A stretch of DNA of 64,000 nucleotides from an uncultured Alistipes sp. (GCA_948736885.1 CAPXWY010000002.1:1-64000); one strand, 5' to 3'. Numbered from the stretch's first letter, positions 45,801 to 53,898 are shown. The notes: generated by a model from the letters alone, not told the origin. Translations and numbers: made by a program.

Positions 45801-47228
45801 ATGCAACAACTGCTAACCACCGTTTTCCTGGTCGTCTACTCCCTGACGGTCCTCGGCGTAGCTCTGGTCATCATCACCGACAACCGGAACCCGCTCAAGA
45901 CCCTGCCGTGGATACTCGTGCTGGTGCTCGCGCCCGGTGCCGGGCTGGTCATCTACTTCTTTTTCGGGCAGAACCTCTCCAAACGACGCATCATCTCGCG
46001 CCGCACCCGCAAGCGGCTCGACAACCGGCTCGAGGGACAAACCGCCGACCCCTGCGCCGTGCCGACGCATCATCTGCCGCTCATGCGGCTGCTGGAGCGG
46101 ACCGCCCACGCCCAGCCGCTCGGCGGCAGCCGCATCGTGCCCTACATCGACGGAAAATCGAAAATGGAAGCGCTGCTCGAAGCGATCGCCGGCGCAAAAC
46201 ACCACATCCACATCCAGTACTACATCCTGTGCGACGACGTCACGGGCACCCGCCTGCGCGACGCGCTCGCGGCCAAGGCCCGCCAAGGCGTGCAGGTGCG
46301 TCTGCTGTATGACGACGTAGGGTGCGCAGGCGTGAAAAAAGCCTTTTTCGAGAGCATGCGGGCGGCGGGGATCGAGGCACACGCGTTTCTGCACGTGAAG
46401 TTCCCGCGCTTCACAAGCAAGGTCAACTACCGCAACCACCGCAAGATAGCGATCATCGACGGCACCGTGGGCTTCCTCGGCGGCATGAACGTCGCCGACC
46501 GCTATGTCATGGGCATCGACCGGGGCAACGGGCTCCGCGAACCGTGGCGCGACACCCATTTCCGGGTCGAAGGCGGCGGTGTGGCCGGATTGCAGGCCTC
46601 GTTTCTGAGCGACTGGGTGGCCACGACCCAGCAGCAGCTCGCTGACCCCGCTTTCCTGCCGCCGGCCGCAACTTTCGCCAACAGCATCCTGCAGGTGGTG
46701 CCCAGCGGCCCGTTCGGCAAATGGCGCACGCTGTTGCAGGCCGACAGCTTCGCCGTGGCCCGCGCCACCAAACGCGTATGGATCCAGACGCCCTACTACC
46801 TGCCTTCCGAAACGCTCAACTCGGCGCTCCAGACAGCGGCGCTGGCCGGCATCGACGTGCGGCTGATGCTGCCCGCCCGCTCGGATTCGCGCGTGGTCGA
46901 TCTGGCGAGCCACTCCTACCTCGACGACATGATGCAGGCCGGCGTCAAGATTGCGTTCTACATGCCGGGGTTCCTCCACTCCAAGTTGTTGATTATCGAC
47001 GACGATCTGACGGTCATCGGCTCGGCCAACATGGATTTCCGCAGCTTCGAGCACAATTTCGAAGTCAGCGCCTTTGTCTACGACCGCGATTTCTGCGCCC
47101 GGATGACCGCCATCTACGAGCAGGACCTGGCGGCATGCCGCCGGGTCGCTCCGGGCGAATGGTTCCGGCGCCCCCGGCCCCGGCGCTGGGCCGAATCGTT
47201 CATGCGGATCTTCTCGCCGCTGCTTTAA
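45801..47228 (+). CDS. cls: Cardiolipin synthase (PLD superfamily)
   Basis: A 475-residue membrane enzyme that condenses phosphatidylglycerol. Two N-terminal membrane helices (about 6-24 and 34-55) precede two HKD motifs: NYRNHRKIAIIDG (first) and HSKLLIIDDDLTVIGSANMD (second). Length is typical for the bacterial Cls family. Confidence 0.94.
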   Translation: MQQLLTTVFLVVYSLTVLGVALVIITDNRNPLKTLPWILVLVLAPGAGLVIYFFFGQNLSKRRIISRRTRKRLDNRLEGQTADPCAVPTHHLPLMRLLERTAHAQPLGGSRIVPYIDGKSKMEALLEAIAGAKHHIHIQYYILCDDVTGTRLRDALAAKARQGVQVRLLYDDVGCAGVKKAFFESMRAAGIEAHAFLHVKFPRFTSKVNYRNHRKIAIIDGTVGFLGGMNVADRYVMGIDRGNGLREPWRDTHFRVEGGGVAGLQASFLSDWVATTQQQLADPAFLPPAATFANSILQVVPSGPFGKWRTLLQADSFAVARATKRVWIQTPYYLPSETLNSALQTAALAGIDVRLMLPARSDSRVVDLASHSYLDDMMQAGVKIAFYMPGFLHSKLLIIDDDLTVIGSANMDFRSFEHNFEVSAFVYDRDFCARMTAIYEQDLAACRRVAPGEWFRRPRPRRWAESFMRIFSPLL

Positions 47229-47243
47229 TATAGAGAAGTGAAA

Positions 47244-47276
47244 AGGGGCAGCCAACGAAACTTCGTTCCTGCCCCT
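47244..47276. terminator. Hairpin between convergent cls and relA
   Basis: AGGGGCAG (47244-47251) and CTGCCCCT (47269-47276), extended by GTGAAA and TTTCAC outside, surround a 17-nt loop that itself has a small stem (ACGAA/TTCGT). It can terminate from both sides. Confidence 0.65.
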
Positions 47277-47296
47277 CACCTTTCACTTTTCACTTT

Positions 47297-49492
47297 TCAG
47301 TTGATCCGGTAGGCCCGCTGCACGCCCTTGATGCGCATGATGGAGTGGATGAGCGTGTCGACCACGCCCGCGCCGGGCACCTCGACCGAGACGGTGCCGG
47401 CTACGCAGCCGCCCGACGCGGTCTCGAAGTTGAACGACCGGATGTTGAGCTTCAGTTCGCGGCTGATGGTCTCGGTAATGTGGTTGGCCATGCCCGTGGT
47501 GTCGGCCGCCACAATGCGGATCGTCACGCGGAACGCTCCCAAGGCCGACTGGCGCCAGCGGGCTTCGATAACACGGTAGGGATAATTCTCGCGCATGCGT
47601 TTGGCGTTGGGACAATCGGTGCGGTGGATGGTGATGCCCGAATTGATGGTCACGAAGCCGAAAACCTCGTCGCCCTTGATGGGATTGCAGCAGCGCGCCA
47701 GCTTGTACTGGATTTTGGAGATGTCGTCGTCGATGACCAGCGCATCCTGCGGCGCGGCGCTCTCGCGCGACGAGCAGGTCTTCTGCCGTTCGGCTTCGGC
47801 CGCGGCCGCGCGGCGCTCCTCCTCGGCTTCGCCCGAGAGGTGGCGCATCAGAATCTCCTTGATCGTTCCGAAATCGAGTTTCTGCGTGGCAATCAGCGCG
47901 TAGACCTCCGTACCCAGACGCAGTTTGAAGTGTTTGGCCAGGCAGGCCACCGCCTCGTCGATGGTGAGGGCCAGTTTCCAGTTCTTGATCTTGCGCTCCA
48001 GCTCCTCGCGGCCCATGCGCGTATGCTTGGCCTGCTCCTCGCGCAGGTACGACTTGATCTTGTTGCGCGCCTTGGAGGTGACCACCACCGAGAGCCAGTC
48101 GGCCTTGGGCGTCTGGTCCTTCCGGGTCTGTATCTCCACGATGTCGCCGTTGTGCAGCACGTCGCGGATCGAGGCCGCGCGGTTGTTGACCTTGCCGCTC
48201 ACGCAGGTGGAGCCCAGCGAGGTGTGGATGTCGAAGGCGAAGTCGAGCAGCACGGCGCCCTCGGGCAGTTTGCGCAGGTCGCCGTTGGGCGTGAAGACGA
48301 AAATCTCGCCCGACGCAGGCTTGGCGTCGAAACGCTTGGCCAGCGAATGGGTCGTGTCTTCCATCAGCTCGCGCAGCCGCCCGAGCCACATTTCGCTGGT
48401 CTGCGCCCCCTGGTTCACGCCCTTGTAGCGCCAGTGGGCCGCAATGCCGCGTTCGGCCACGGCGTCCATGCGCTCGGTGCGTATCTGCACCTCGACCCAG
48501 CGGCCCTCGGCCGAGACGGTGGTGTGGAGCGATTCGTAGCCGTTGGACTTGGGGATCGAAATCCAGTCGCGCATGCGCTTGGGGTTGGGCGTATAGAAAT
48601 CGGTGACGACCGAATAAGCCGTCCAGCACAGTTGTTTCTCCTCCTCGCGCGGGCAGTCGATGATGATGCGCAGGGCGAAGATGTCGTAGACGCCCTCGAA
48701 GGGCACATGCTGCTTCTGCATCTTGGTCCAGATGGAGAAGATCGACTTGGTGCGGCTCTTGATGTGGTAGCGGATGCCCAGTTTCTTCAGCCGCTCCTCG
48801 ACCGGCACGAGGAAGCGCGCGATGAAGGCGCGGCGCTCGTCGGCGCTCTCCTCCAGCTTGGCGACGATATGTTCGTAGTCCTTGGTTTCGAGGTATTTCA
48901 ACGCTATGTCCTCCAGCTCGCTCTTGATGCTGTAGAGACCCAGTTTGTGGGCGATCTGCGCATAGAGATTGAGGGCCTCCCAGCTCTTTTTGCGGCGTTT
49001 CTCGCGCGGGAATATCTCCAGCGAGCGCATCACCTCCAGGCGGTCGGCCAGCTTGATGAGGATCACGCGCGGGTCTTCGGAGTAGCTGACGATCAGATCG
49101 CGGAAGTTGTCGGCCTGTTCCTTGGCCGCCTTGAGCCGGAGCTGCGAGATGTTGGCCAGCCCGACGGTGATGCCCACAACCTCCTGGCCGAAGCGGGTGC
49201 GGATCTCCTCCGTCAGCGCCAGGAACTCCTCGGCCGGCATCTCCTTGTGGGCCAGGCGCACCACGTCGTGGAGGATCGACGCCACGGTGGAGTTGCGGCC
49301 CAGCCCCACCTCCGAGATGACGATGGCAGCCACCGCTACCGCGTGGTCGAGCATCGGGCGGCCGTCGTAGCGCAGCGCGCCGTCCAGCCTCGCGGCCGCC
49401 CACTCCAGCGCCTCGTCGACGGCGGCCTGCGTCCGTTCCGAAAAAGTATTCCGCACCAGCGTGCGGAAATCGTCATAGCGTGCCTGTTCCAT
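47297..49492 (-). CDS. RelA/SpoT family (p)ppGpp protein with altered hydrolase motif
   Basis: A 731-residue long-form RSH protein: N-terminal HD domain (about 20-190), synthetase domain (about 230-350, PKRMRDWISIPKSNGYESLHT), TGS (about 390-450, GEIFVFTPNGDLRKLPEGA) and C-terminal ACT. In the HD domain HDVV is kept, but the usual following ED is RL (HDVVRLAHK) and DRLHNMR is DRLEVMR, so ppGpp hydrolysis may be lost. The synthetase loop RMRD resembles the basic RxKD type of bifunctional enzymes. The ATG at 49492 is chosen because the upstream ATG (49519) overlaps the -7 box. Confidence 0.9.
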   Translation of the reverse strand: MEQARYDDFRTLVRNTFSERTQAAVDEALEWAAARLDGALRYDGRPMLDHAVAVAAIVISEVGLGRNSTVASILHDVVRLAHKEMPAEEFLALTEEIRTRFGQEVVGITVGLANISQLRLKAAKEQADNFRDLIVSYSEDPRVILIKLADRLEVMRSLEIFPREKRRKKSWEALNLYAQIAHKLGLYSIKSELEDIALKYLETKDYEHIVAKLEESADERRAFIARFLVPVEERLKKLGIRYHIKSRTKSIFSIWTKMQKQHVPFEGVYDIFALRIIIDCPREEEKQLCWTAYSVVTDFYTPNPKRMRDWISIPKSNGYESLHTTVSAEGRWVEVQIRTERMDAVAERGIAAHWRYKGVNQGAQTSEMWLGRLRELMEDTTHSLAKRFDAKPASGEIFVFTPNGDLRKLPEGAVLLDFAFDIHTSLGSTCVSGKVNNRAASIRDVLHNGDIVEIQTRKDQTPKADWLSVVVTSKARNKIKSYLREEQAKHTRMGREELERKIKNWKLALTIDEAVACLAKHFKLRLGTEVYALIATQKLDFGTIKEILMRHLSGEAEEERRAAAAEAERQKTCSSRESAAPQDALVIDDDISKIQYKLARCCNPIKGDEVFGFVTINSGITIHRTDCPNAKRMRENYPYRVIEARWRQSALGAFRVTIRIVAADTTGMANHITETISRELKLNIRSFNFETASGGCVAGTVSVEVPGAGVVDTLIHSIMRIKGVQRAYRIN

Positions 49493-49513
49493 CGTCCCTC
49501 CTGTTTTTACTCT

Positions 49514-49546
49514 TTGCAAATATATGTAAAAAAATTCATAAATTTG
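49514..49546 (+). promoter_or_regulatory. Promoter of the hemolysin III gene
   Basis: TTG at 49514-49516, 22 bp, TAAATTTG at 49539-49546. It overlaps the divergent relA -7 box, so the two may interfere. Confidence 0.55.
49517..49524 (-). promoter_or_regulatory. -7 box of the RelA/SpoT gene
   Basis: Minus strand TATATTTG, 25 bp before the ATG at 49492. It lies back to back with the hemolysin III promoter. Confidence 0.65.
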
Positions 49547-49572
49547 ACCCGTCGACCCATCGCACCGCAGCC

Positions 49573-50223
49573 ATGACCCGCCAACGATTCCCCTACATCC
49601 CCACCTTCGGCGAGGAGATCGCCAACACCGTGAGCCACGGCGTCATGTCGCTGCTCTCACTCGCCGCCCTGCCGTTCGCCGCCGTGTGGGCCTACGTCCA
49701 CGACGGGGTCGCCGCTTCGGCCTCGGTGAGCGTCTTCGTGGTCTCGATCTTCCTGATGTTCCTCGCTTCGACGCTCTACCACTCGATGAACCCCCAGTCG
49801 CGCCACAAGGCCGTATTCCACATTCTGGACCATATTTTCATCTACGTGGCCATCGCGGGCAGCTACACGCCCATCGCCATCACGGTCATCGGCGGGTGGC
49901 AGGGGTTGCTCATCACCGTGCTGCAATGGGTCATGGTGCTGTTCGGCATCTTCTACAAGTCGTTGTCGCGGAGGTCCATCCCGGGCGTCAGTCTGACGAT
50001 CTATCTCGTCATGGGGTGGACCATCGTCTTCTTCCTGCCGCTTTTCATCCGCCAGGCTTCCGTGCCGCTGCTGGCGCTGATCGCCGCCGGCGGAGCGCTC
50101 TACACGCTCGGCGCCTGGTTCTACGCCCGCAAGGGGTTCCGCTACCACCACATGGTGTGGCACCTGCTCATCAACCTGGCCGTGGTCTGCCACTTCATCG
50201 GCATCGTGTTCTTCCTCTATTGA
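49573..50223 (+). CDS. Hemolysin III / TrhA family membrane protein
   Basis: A 216-residue protein with seven membrane helices of the HlyIII/PAQR-like CREST superfamily. Conserved metal-site residues appear in ASTLYHSM, FHILDHIFIY and YHHMVWHLLINLAVVCHF. Bacterial TrhA members affect membrane energetics or fatty-acid balance. The ATG at 49573 is used because the longer frame starts upstream of the promoter. Confidence 0.92.
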   Translation: MTRQRFPYIPTFGEEIANTVSHGVMSLLSLAALPFAAVWAYVHDGVAASASVSVFVVSIFLMFLASTLYHSMNPQSRHKAVFHILDHIFIYVAIAGSYTPIAITVIGGWQGLLITVLQWVMVLFGIFYKSLSRRSIPGVSLTIYLVMGWTIVFFLPLFIRQASVPLLALIAAGGALYTLGAWFYARKGFRYHHMVWHLLINLAVVCHFIGIVFFLY

Positions 50224-50306
50224 GGGGCCGCAGCAGCGGATTCTTCCCCGAGAAACAGATTCCCCCGCGGCGCGGCCGCCGTCGATCCGGCGGCGGCCCG
50301 GCATCT

Positions 50307-50351
50307 CGTTGCCCGGCTGGGGCGGTCGCGCGAAGCGCGAGCCGGGCAACG
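50307..50351. repeat. Long inverted repeat after the hemolysin III gene
   Basis: CGTTGCCCGGC (50307-50317) and GCCGGGCAACG (50341-50351) enclose a smaller TCGCGC/GCGCGA stem. No T-run follows. The rest of 50224-50616 is GC-rich with repeated AGGAGCCTGCGGGGCACGC-like segments (50408, 50557) and no gene. Confidence 0.6.
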
Positions 50352-50616
50352 AAGAAACATATTATAAAATGCCGGGGCCGGACACCAAAAAATGGCGGAC
50401 TTCCGGGCAGGAGCCTGCGGGGCACGCACTACGGACCTCTGCGGCGGGAGACCACGGGCATCGCAAGGCGGGCAGGAGCCTGCGCGCTGCAAAATATTCG
50501 TAACAGGATACAGCAGGCGAAATTGCAAAGCCCCGTTCTTAACCGGGCGGCCGGAGCCTGCGGGGCACGCTTGCGGGCCTCCGCTGCGGGAGGCTCCGAG
50601 CCGCAACCCCCGGCGA

Positions 50617-50671
50617 TATTCCGGCAAAGCACAAATAAATTTGCTTTTGCGCCCGCTTATTCATATCTTTG
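50617..50671 (+). promoter_or_regulatory. Promoter-repeat copy driving the first structured RNA
   Basis: A single unit of the promoter repeat (ATTCCGGCAAAGCACAAATA, then the TTTGCTTTTGCGC arm). TTG at 50641-50643, 20 bp, TATCTTTG at 50664-50671. Transcription would start at the first base of the outer stem. Confidence 0.85.
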
Positions 50672-50675
50672 CTTC

Positions 50676-50834
50676 TGCGAACAATTCTTAACAGCTCTTT
50701 TTACTTCGTCGATTCCACGGCGAAATACTTTGGTATGCGCAGAGCCGTTGGGGTTTAGCGACCCGCGAATGGCACCGCTGTGGAATCCGTAAAAAGAGGA
50801 AAGAGTTGTTCGCAGCTGCGCACCTCTTTTTTTT
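50676..50834 (+). ncRNA. Structured small RNA, copy 1 (possible 6S / Bacteroidales-1-type)
   Basis: About 159 nt. An outer stem pairs TGCGAACAATTCTT (50676-50689) with AAGAGTTGTTCGCA (50801-50814). Next helix: CTCTTTTTAC (50695-50704) with GTAAAAAGAG (50789-50798). Inner helix: GATTCCAC (50711-50718) with GTGGAATC (50780-50787), then GCG/CGC. A small hairpin ATAC-TTTG-GTAT (50725-50736) is followed by TGCGCAGA and the core hairpin GCCGTT (50744-50749)/AATGGC (50768-50773) with GGG/CCC inside and loop GTTTAGCGA. It ends CTGCGCACCTC and eight T. The same plan with different stem sequences occurs at 51018. No ORF. The long rod with own promoter and terminator resembles 6S-type RNA, but I cannot confirm the family. 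Confidence 0.85.
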
Positions 50835-50881
50835 ATGCGAACAACTCTTCCGGGCTGCGTTCCGACGCCGCCACTTCTCGC

Positions 50882-50932
50882 CCGCCGGCGGATACCGCCG
50901 CGCAACCACCCCTCCCGCCGCCGACCGCCGGA
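50882..50932 (+). repeat. Direct repeat flanking RNA copy 1
   Basis: About 50 bp containing CCGGCGGATACCGCCGCGCA is repeated at 51203-51249 after RNA copy 2 with one 3-bp deletion. The RNA gene plus this flank form a duplicated unit about 320 bp long. Confidence 0.85.
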
Positions 50933-51005
50933 TTAACAACCTTGCGTCCGGCAGACAAAACGAAACGGGAGGGACAAAAGAATTCGCTTTTCCGAAATTC
51001 TTTCG

Positions 51006-51013
51006 TATCTTTG
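51006..51013 (+). promoter_or_regulatory. -7 box of RNA copy 2
   Basis: TATCTTTG preceded by TTTCG; the -33 position reads TTCG and not TTG. It ends 5 bp before the outer stem, the same geometry as copy 1. Confidence 0.75.
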
Positions 51014-51017
51014 CCCT

Positions 51018-51173
51018 TGCGAACGTTATGTATCTATCCACCTTTTCAAGTATGCTACCCAAGGCAGACTTAAAAAAGTGTGCGCAGAGCCGTTGGGGTT
51101 TAGCGACCCGTGAACGGCACCTTGCGGTAGCCTGAAAAGGTGATGTGTAGCGTTCGCAGCTGCGCATTTTTTT
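51018..51173 (+). ncRNA. Structured small RNA, copy 2 (paralogue of copy 1)
   Basis: About 156 nt. A 17-bp outer helix pairs 51018-51034 with 51142-51158, with four G-U wobbles. Then CACCTTTTCA (51039-51048) pairs with TGAAAAGGTG (51133-51142), GCTACC (51054-51059) with GGTAGC (51126-51131) and CAAGG with CCTTG. A small hairpin ACTT-AAAA-AAGT precedes TGCGCAGA and the core hairpin GCCGTT (51089-51094)/AACGGC (51113-51118). It ends CTGCGCA plus seven T. All peripheral stems differ in sequence from copy 1 but keep pairing, and AACGGC against AATGGC in the core keeps pairing too. The 3' end is 189 bp before the NTase-HEPN start. Confidence 0.85.
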
Positions 51174-51202
51174 ATTTTATGCGAACGCTGCACACACTCC
51201 AC

Positions 51203-51249
51203 CGCCGGCGGATACCGCCGCGCAACCACCCCTCCCGCCGACCGCCGGA
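51203..51249 (+). repeat. Direct repeat flanking RNA copy 2
   Basis: Second copy of 50882-50932. From here to 51361 there is no gene and no canonical promoter for the next gene. Confidence 0.8.
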
Positions 51250-51361
51250 CCGTCGGCACGACTGACACTCCTCTACCATTCCGAACAAACAATCCCGGGC
51301 CGCCCGCAGCGCTCCGCCGGGGTAGATACGGCCCGACCCGAACGAATTCACCGAAAAAAAC

Positions 51362-52210
51362 ATGGAAACCCAACAAAACATCCTCCCATACGACCGCGCC
51401 GAAGCCGAGCGCATAGCCCGCATACTGGCCGAAGGCCCCTGCGCCCCCGAATACATCCTGCTGTTCGGCAAGCTGGCGGGAGGCACGCCCCACAGCGAAG
51501 CGACGGCCTACGACCTGCTGATGGTGGTAGGCGACACGCCCGACTACGACTGGAGGGAAGCCAAACGCCTGCTGAACATAAAACTACCGGCCAAACAACG
51601 CAAGATTCCGCTTGTGAACCTCTACATTGCGACGCTGAACGAACTGAACACCCAACGCACGGCGTTTCTCTACCTGGCGCTTTTGGAAGGCGAACCGCTC
51701 TACTGCAAGGAACACCGCACGGTCCAACGCCCGAAGCGCCGCGCCGACTTCGGGCGGGTCTGCGGAGCGATCGGGATGCAGACCGATCTGCTCGTGGCGC
51801 TGGGCGACCGCCTGCTGGAACAAGCCGCGCAGAACCTCGAACATCCGCTCCCCGAACGCATCCGCCTGGCGGCCCATCAGACGGCGCAGGCGGCCGTACA
51901 ATACTACGAAGCGCTCCACCGGGCCTACCACAACTGCGAATCCGGCACCGCCGACCTGGCGCTGATGCACGAACGGATGCGCACGCTCTCCCCGGAGCTG
52001 ATGCTGCTGTTCGACAGCACGCACATCGAACCCAGCAAAACGCTGGCGCGGCTGAGGACCCATCTGAAATACGCGCTGTCCGACCCGAAATACGACATAC
52101 CGGTCGCGGAAGCGGCGAAACAACTCAAAGAAACGGCCCGGATGGGAAAAATCGTGGCTGCGAGCTGCTGCCAACGGCTGGAACTCTACAAACAGAAAAG
52201 CGAGGAGTGA
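51362..52210 (+). CDS. Nucleotidyltransferase-like / HEPN-domain protein
   Basis: A 282-residue protein. The first ~95 residues follow the minimal nucleotidyltransferase pattern (ILLFGKLAGG, then YDLLMVVGD), but the first Asp of the usual DxD is Ala, and GS is GK, so catalysis is doubtful. The C-terminal half is a helical HEPN-like domain (LAAHQTAQAAVQYYEALHRAYHN, then LALMHERMRTLSPEL). A clear RNase Rx4-6H motif is not seen. Such two-domain proteins are common in Bacteroidota with no known role. It lies downstream of the two structured RNAs; a link is only positional. Confidence 0.7.
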   Translation: METQQNILPYDRAEAERIARILAEGPCAPEYILLFGKLAGGTPHSEATAYDLLMVVGDTPDYDWREAKRLLNIKLPAKQRKIPLVNLYIATLNELNTQRTAFLYLALLEGEPLYCKEHRTVQRPKRRADFGRVCGAIGMQTDLLVALGDRLLEQAAQNLEHPLPERIRLAAHQTAQAAVQYYEALHRAYHNCESGTADLALMHERMRTLSPELMLLFDSTHIEPSKTLARLRTHLKYALSDPKYDIPVAEAAKQLKETARMGKIVAASCCQRLELYKQKSEE

Positions 52211-52453
52211 CCGCCGCAGCCGAAACGCCGCCGAGAGCCTGCGGGGGCCCGCAAGCGTGCTCCGCAAGCTGCGCCCCGAGCACAATGCGCAAAACGGCTA
52301 CTGGCGAAGCCGCTGCGAGCGAAACGGCTGCGGAACCCCGCTTCCGGCACGCGGCCGAGACCGGATAAAGAGCCGGCCGGGACCCAACGCGAACCCTTGC
52401 TGTTGAAGCGGCGCGCGACAGGGATCGTATAACCCAAAGCGGCACAAAAGATA
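52211..52453. other. Spacer between the NTase-HEPN gene and the transporter terminator
   Basis: GC-rich, with a segment GAGAGCCTGCGGGGGCCCGC resembling the 50408 and 50557 repeats. No gene. Confidence 0.5.
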
Positions 52454-52486
52454 CGTCCGGCGCCCCTTGACTCGGGACGCCGGACG
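52454..52486 (-). terminator. Intrinsic terminator of the MFS gene
   Basis: CGTCCGGCG (52454-52462) and CGCCGGACG (52478-52486), extended by CCC/GGG, are followed on the minus strand by TATCTTTTG. Confidence 0.8.
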
Positions 52487-52515
52487 CATCATATCGTAAG
52501 GCAGTCGGGGGAGGG

Positions 52516-53865
52516 CTACTCCTCGACGGGAATATCCTTGTTTACGTTCTTCGAACCGGCCAACGCGTAGTAGAGCAGGTAAGCCAGACCGGCGACGATG
52601 ACCCAGTAACTTGCCATATAACCGGCGCGGTCGGCGATGAACTGCTGGACGAGGGGCAGGACGCCGCCGCCGACGACCATCATCATGAAGATGCCCGAAG
52701 CCTGGGCCGTGTACTTGCCCAGCCCCTCGACGGCGAGGTTGAAGATACCGCCCCACATGACCGACGTACAGAGACCGCACAAGACGAGGAACAAGGCGCT
52801 GACGGGCACCTGCGCCATCTGAAAGCCGTCGCCGACGCTGTAACCGGGCATGGCCACGGTGACCGTCTTGGGGATGAAGATGGCCAGCACGACGAAGAGG
52901 ATGGCGACCGCCGAAACGACGATCAACTGCGTACGGCTCGAGACCCGGCCGCTGATGAGGCTGCTGAGCGAACGGCCGACCAACATCAACAACCAATAGA
53001 CCGCAGCGATGGCACCGCCGACGGCGGCACCGTTCAACAAGAGGCCTGCGCCGCGCTCCGAACCGTCGGCGAGGTAGAAGTTGAGCGTACCGGGAATGCC
53101 GACCTCGACGCCGACGTAGACGAAGATGCCGATGACGCCGAGCACCGTATGACGGAAACTCCAGGGGCTATGGGCCGACTTGGCCCGGCAATCGCCCTCC
53201 TTGCGGAGGTGGGGTTCGGGAATCTGCACCGAAGCGATGACGGCGAAAGCCACGACGAAGACGCCCATGGCGATGAAGAGCAGGGGCGTGACGTCGCTCA
53301 TGGCCGTACGCGCGGTGACGGTGCCGATCAATGCACCGACGAACAACGGCGTGAGCGTACCCGACAACGAATTGAGCGCCGCACCGGTCTGCAAAAGCTG
53401 GTTGCCCTTGTTGCCGCCGCCGCCCAGGAGGTTGAGCATGGGGTTGACGACCGTGTTGAGCATGCAGACGCAGAAGCCGCAGATGAAGGCGCCGAGCAGG
53501 TAAATGACGAAGTCGAGCTTGAGGGAGATGCCCTCGCCCATGTCGCAGACGGCGACGTCGGCACCGACGATGCTGGAGAGGTACTGCACGAAGAGACCCG
53601 CGGCACCGACGGCCATGGCGATGAGGGCCGTCTTCTTGTAACCGATGCGCACGAGCATGCGGCCGGCCGGGATACCCATGAAGAGGTAGGCCAGGAAGTT
53701 CATCATGTTACCCATCATGCCGAGCGTATTGGCACCGGCGTACTCGTTTTTCCAGATAGTACCGATGGGGGCCGCGAGATTCGTGACGAACGAGATCATC
53801 GCGAAGAGAAAGAACATCGTGACGATGGGCACGATGGGCAACTTGTAGTTTTTGGTCTGTTCCAT
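52516..53865 (-). CDS. MFS sugar:H+ symporter (FucP/GluP type)
   Basis: A 449-residue transporter with 12 predicted membrane segments. It resembles the fucose/galactose/glucose (FHS) branch: N-terminal FFLFAMISFVTNLAAPI, FMGIPAGRMLVRIGYKKTAL between helices 2 and 3, and the NPMLNLLGGGG and TGAALNSLSGTLTPLFV region. The exact sugar is not decidable. It is monocistronic, with a degenerate palindromic repeat just upstream and no clear promoter. Confidence 0.88.
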   Translation of the reverse strand: MEQTKNYKLPIVPIVTMFFLFAMISFVTNLAAPIGTIWKNEYAGANTLGMMGNMMNFLAYLFMGIPAGRMLVRIGYKKTALIAMAVGAAGLFVQYLSSIVGADVAVCDMGEGISLKLDFVIYLLGAFICGFCVCMLNTVVNPMLNLLGGGGNKGNQLLQTGAALNSLSGTLTPLFVGALIGTVTARTAMSDVTPLLFIAMGVFVVAFAVIASVQIPEPHLRKEGDCRAKSAHSPWSFRHTVLGVIGIFVYVGVEVGIPGTLNFYLADGSERGAGLLLNGAAVGGAIAAVYWLLMLVGRSLSSLISGRVSSRTQLIVVSAVAILFVVLAIFIPKTVTVAMPGYSVGDGFQMAQVPVSALFLVLCGLCTSVMWGGIFNLAVEGLGKYTAQASGIFMMMVVGGGVLPLVQQFIADRAGYMASYWVIVAGLAYLLYYALAGSKNVNKDIPVEE

Positions 53866-53898
53866 TGAGTTATAGATTAGTTCAGGTATTTTGCACCT

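Noticed and set aside
50676..51173. Retron or type III toxin-antitoxin RNA
   Set aside because: There is no reverse transcriptase nearby, and the units are not short tandem antitoxin repeats ahead of a ToxN-like gene; each RNA has its own promoter and terminator.
51018..51361. Riboswitch for the NTase-HEPN gene
   Set aside because: The RNA ends in its own T-run 189 bp before the ATG, and a second copy sits farther upstream with no gene after it.
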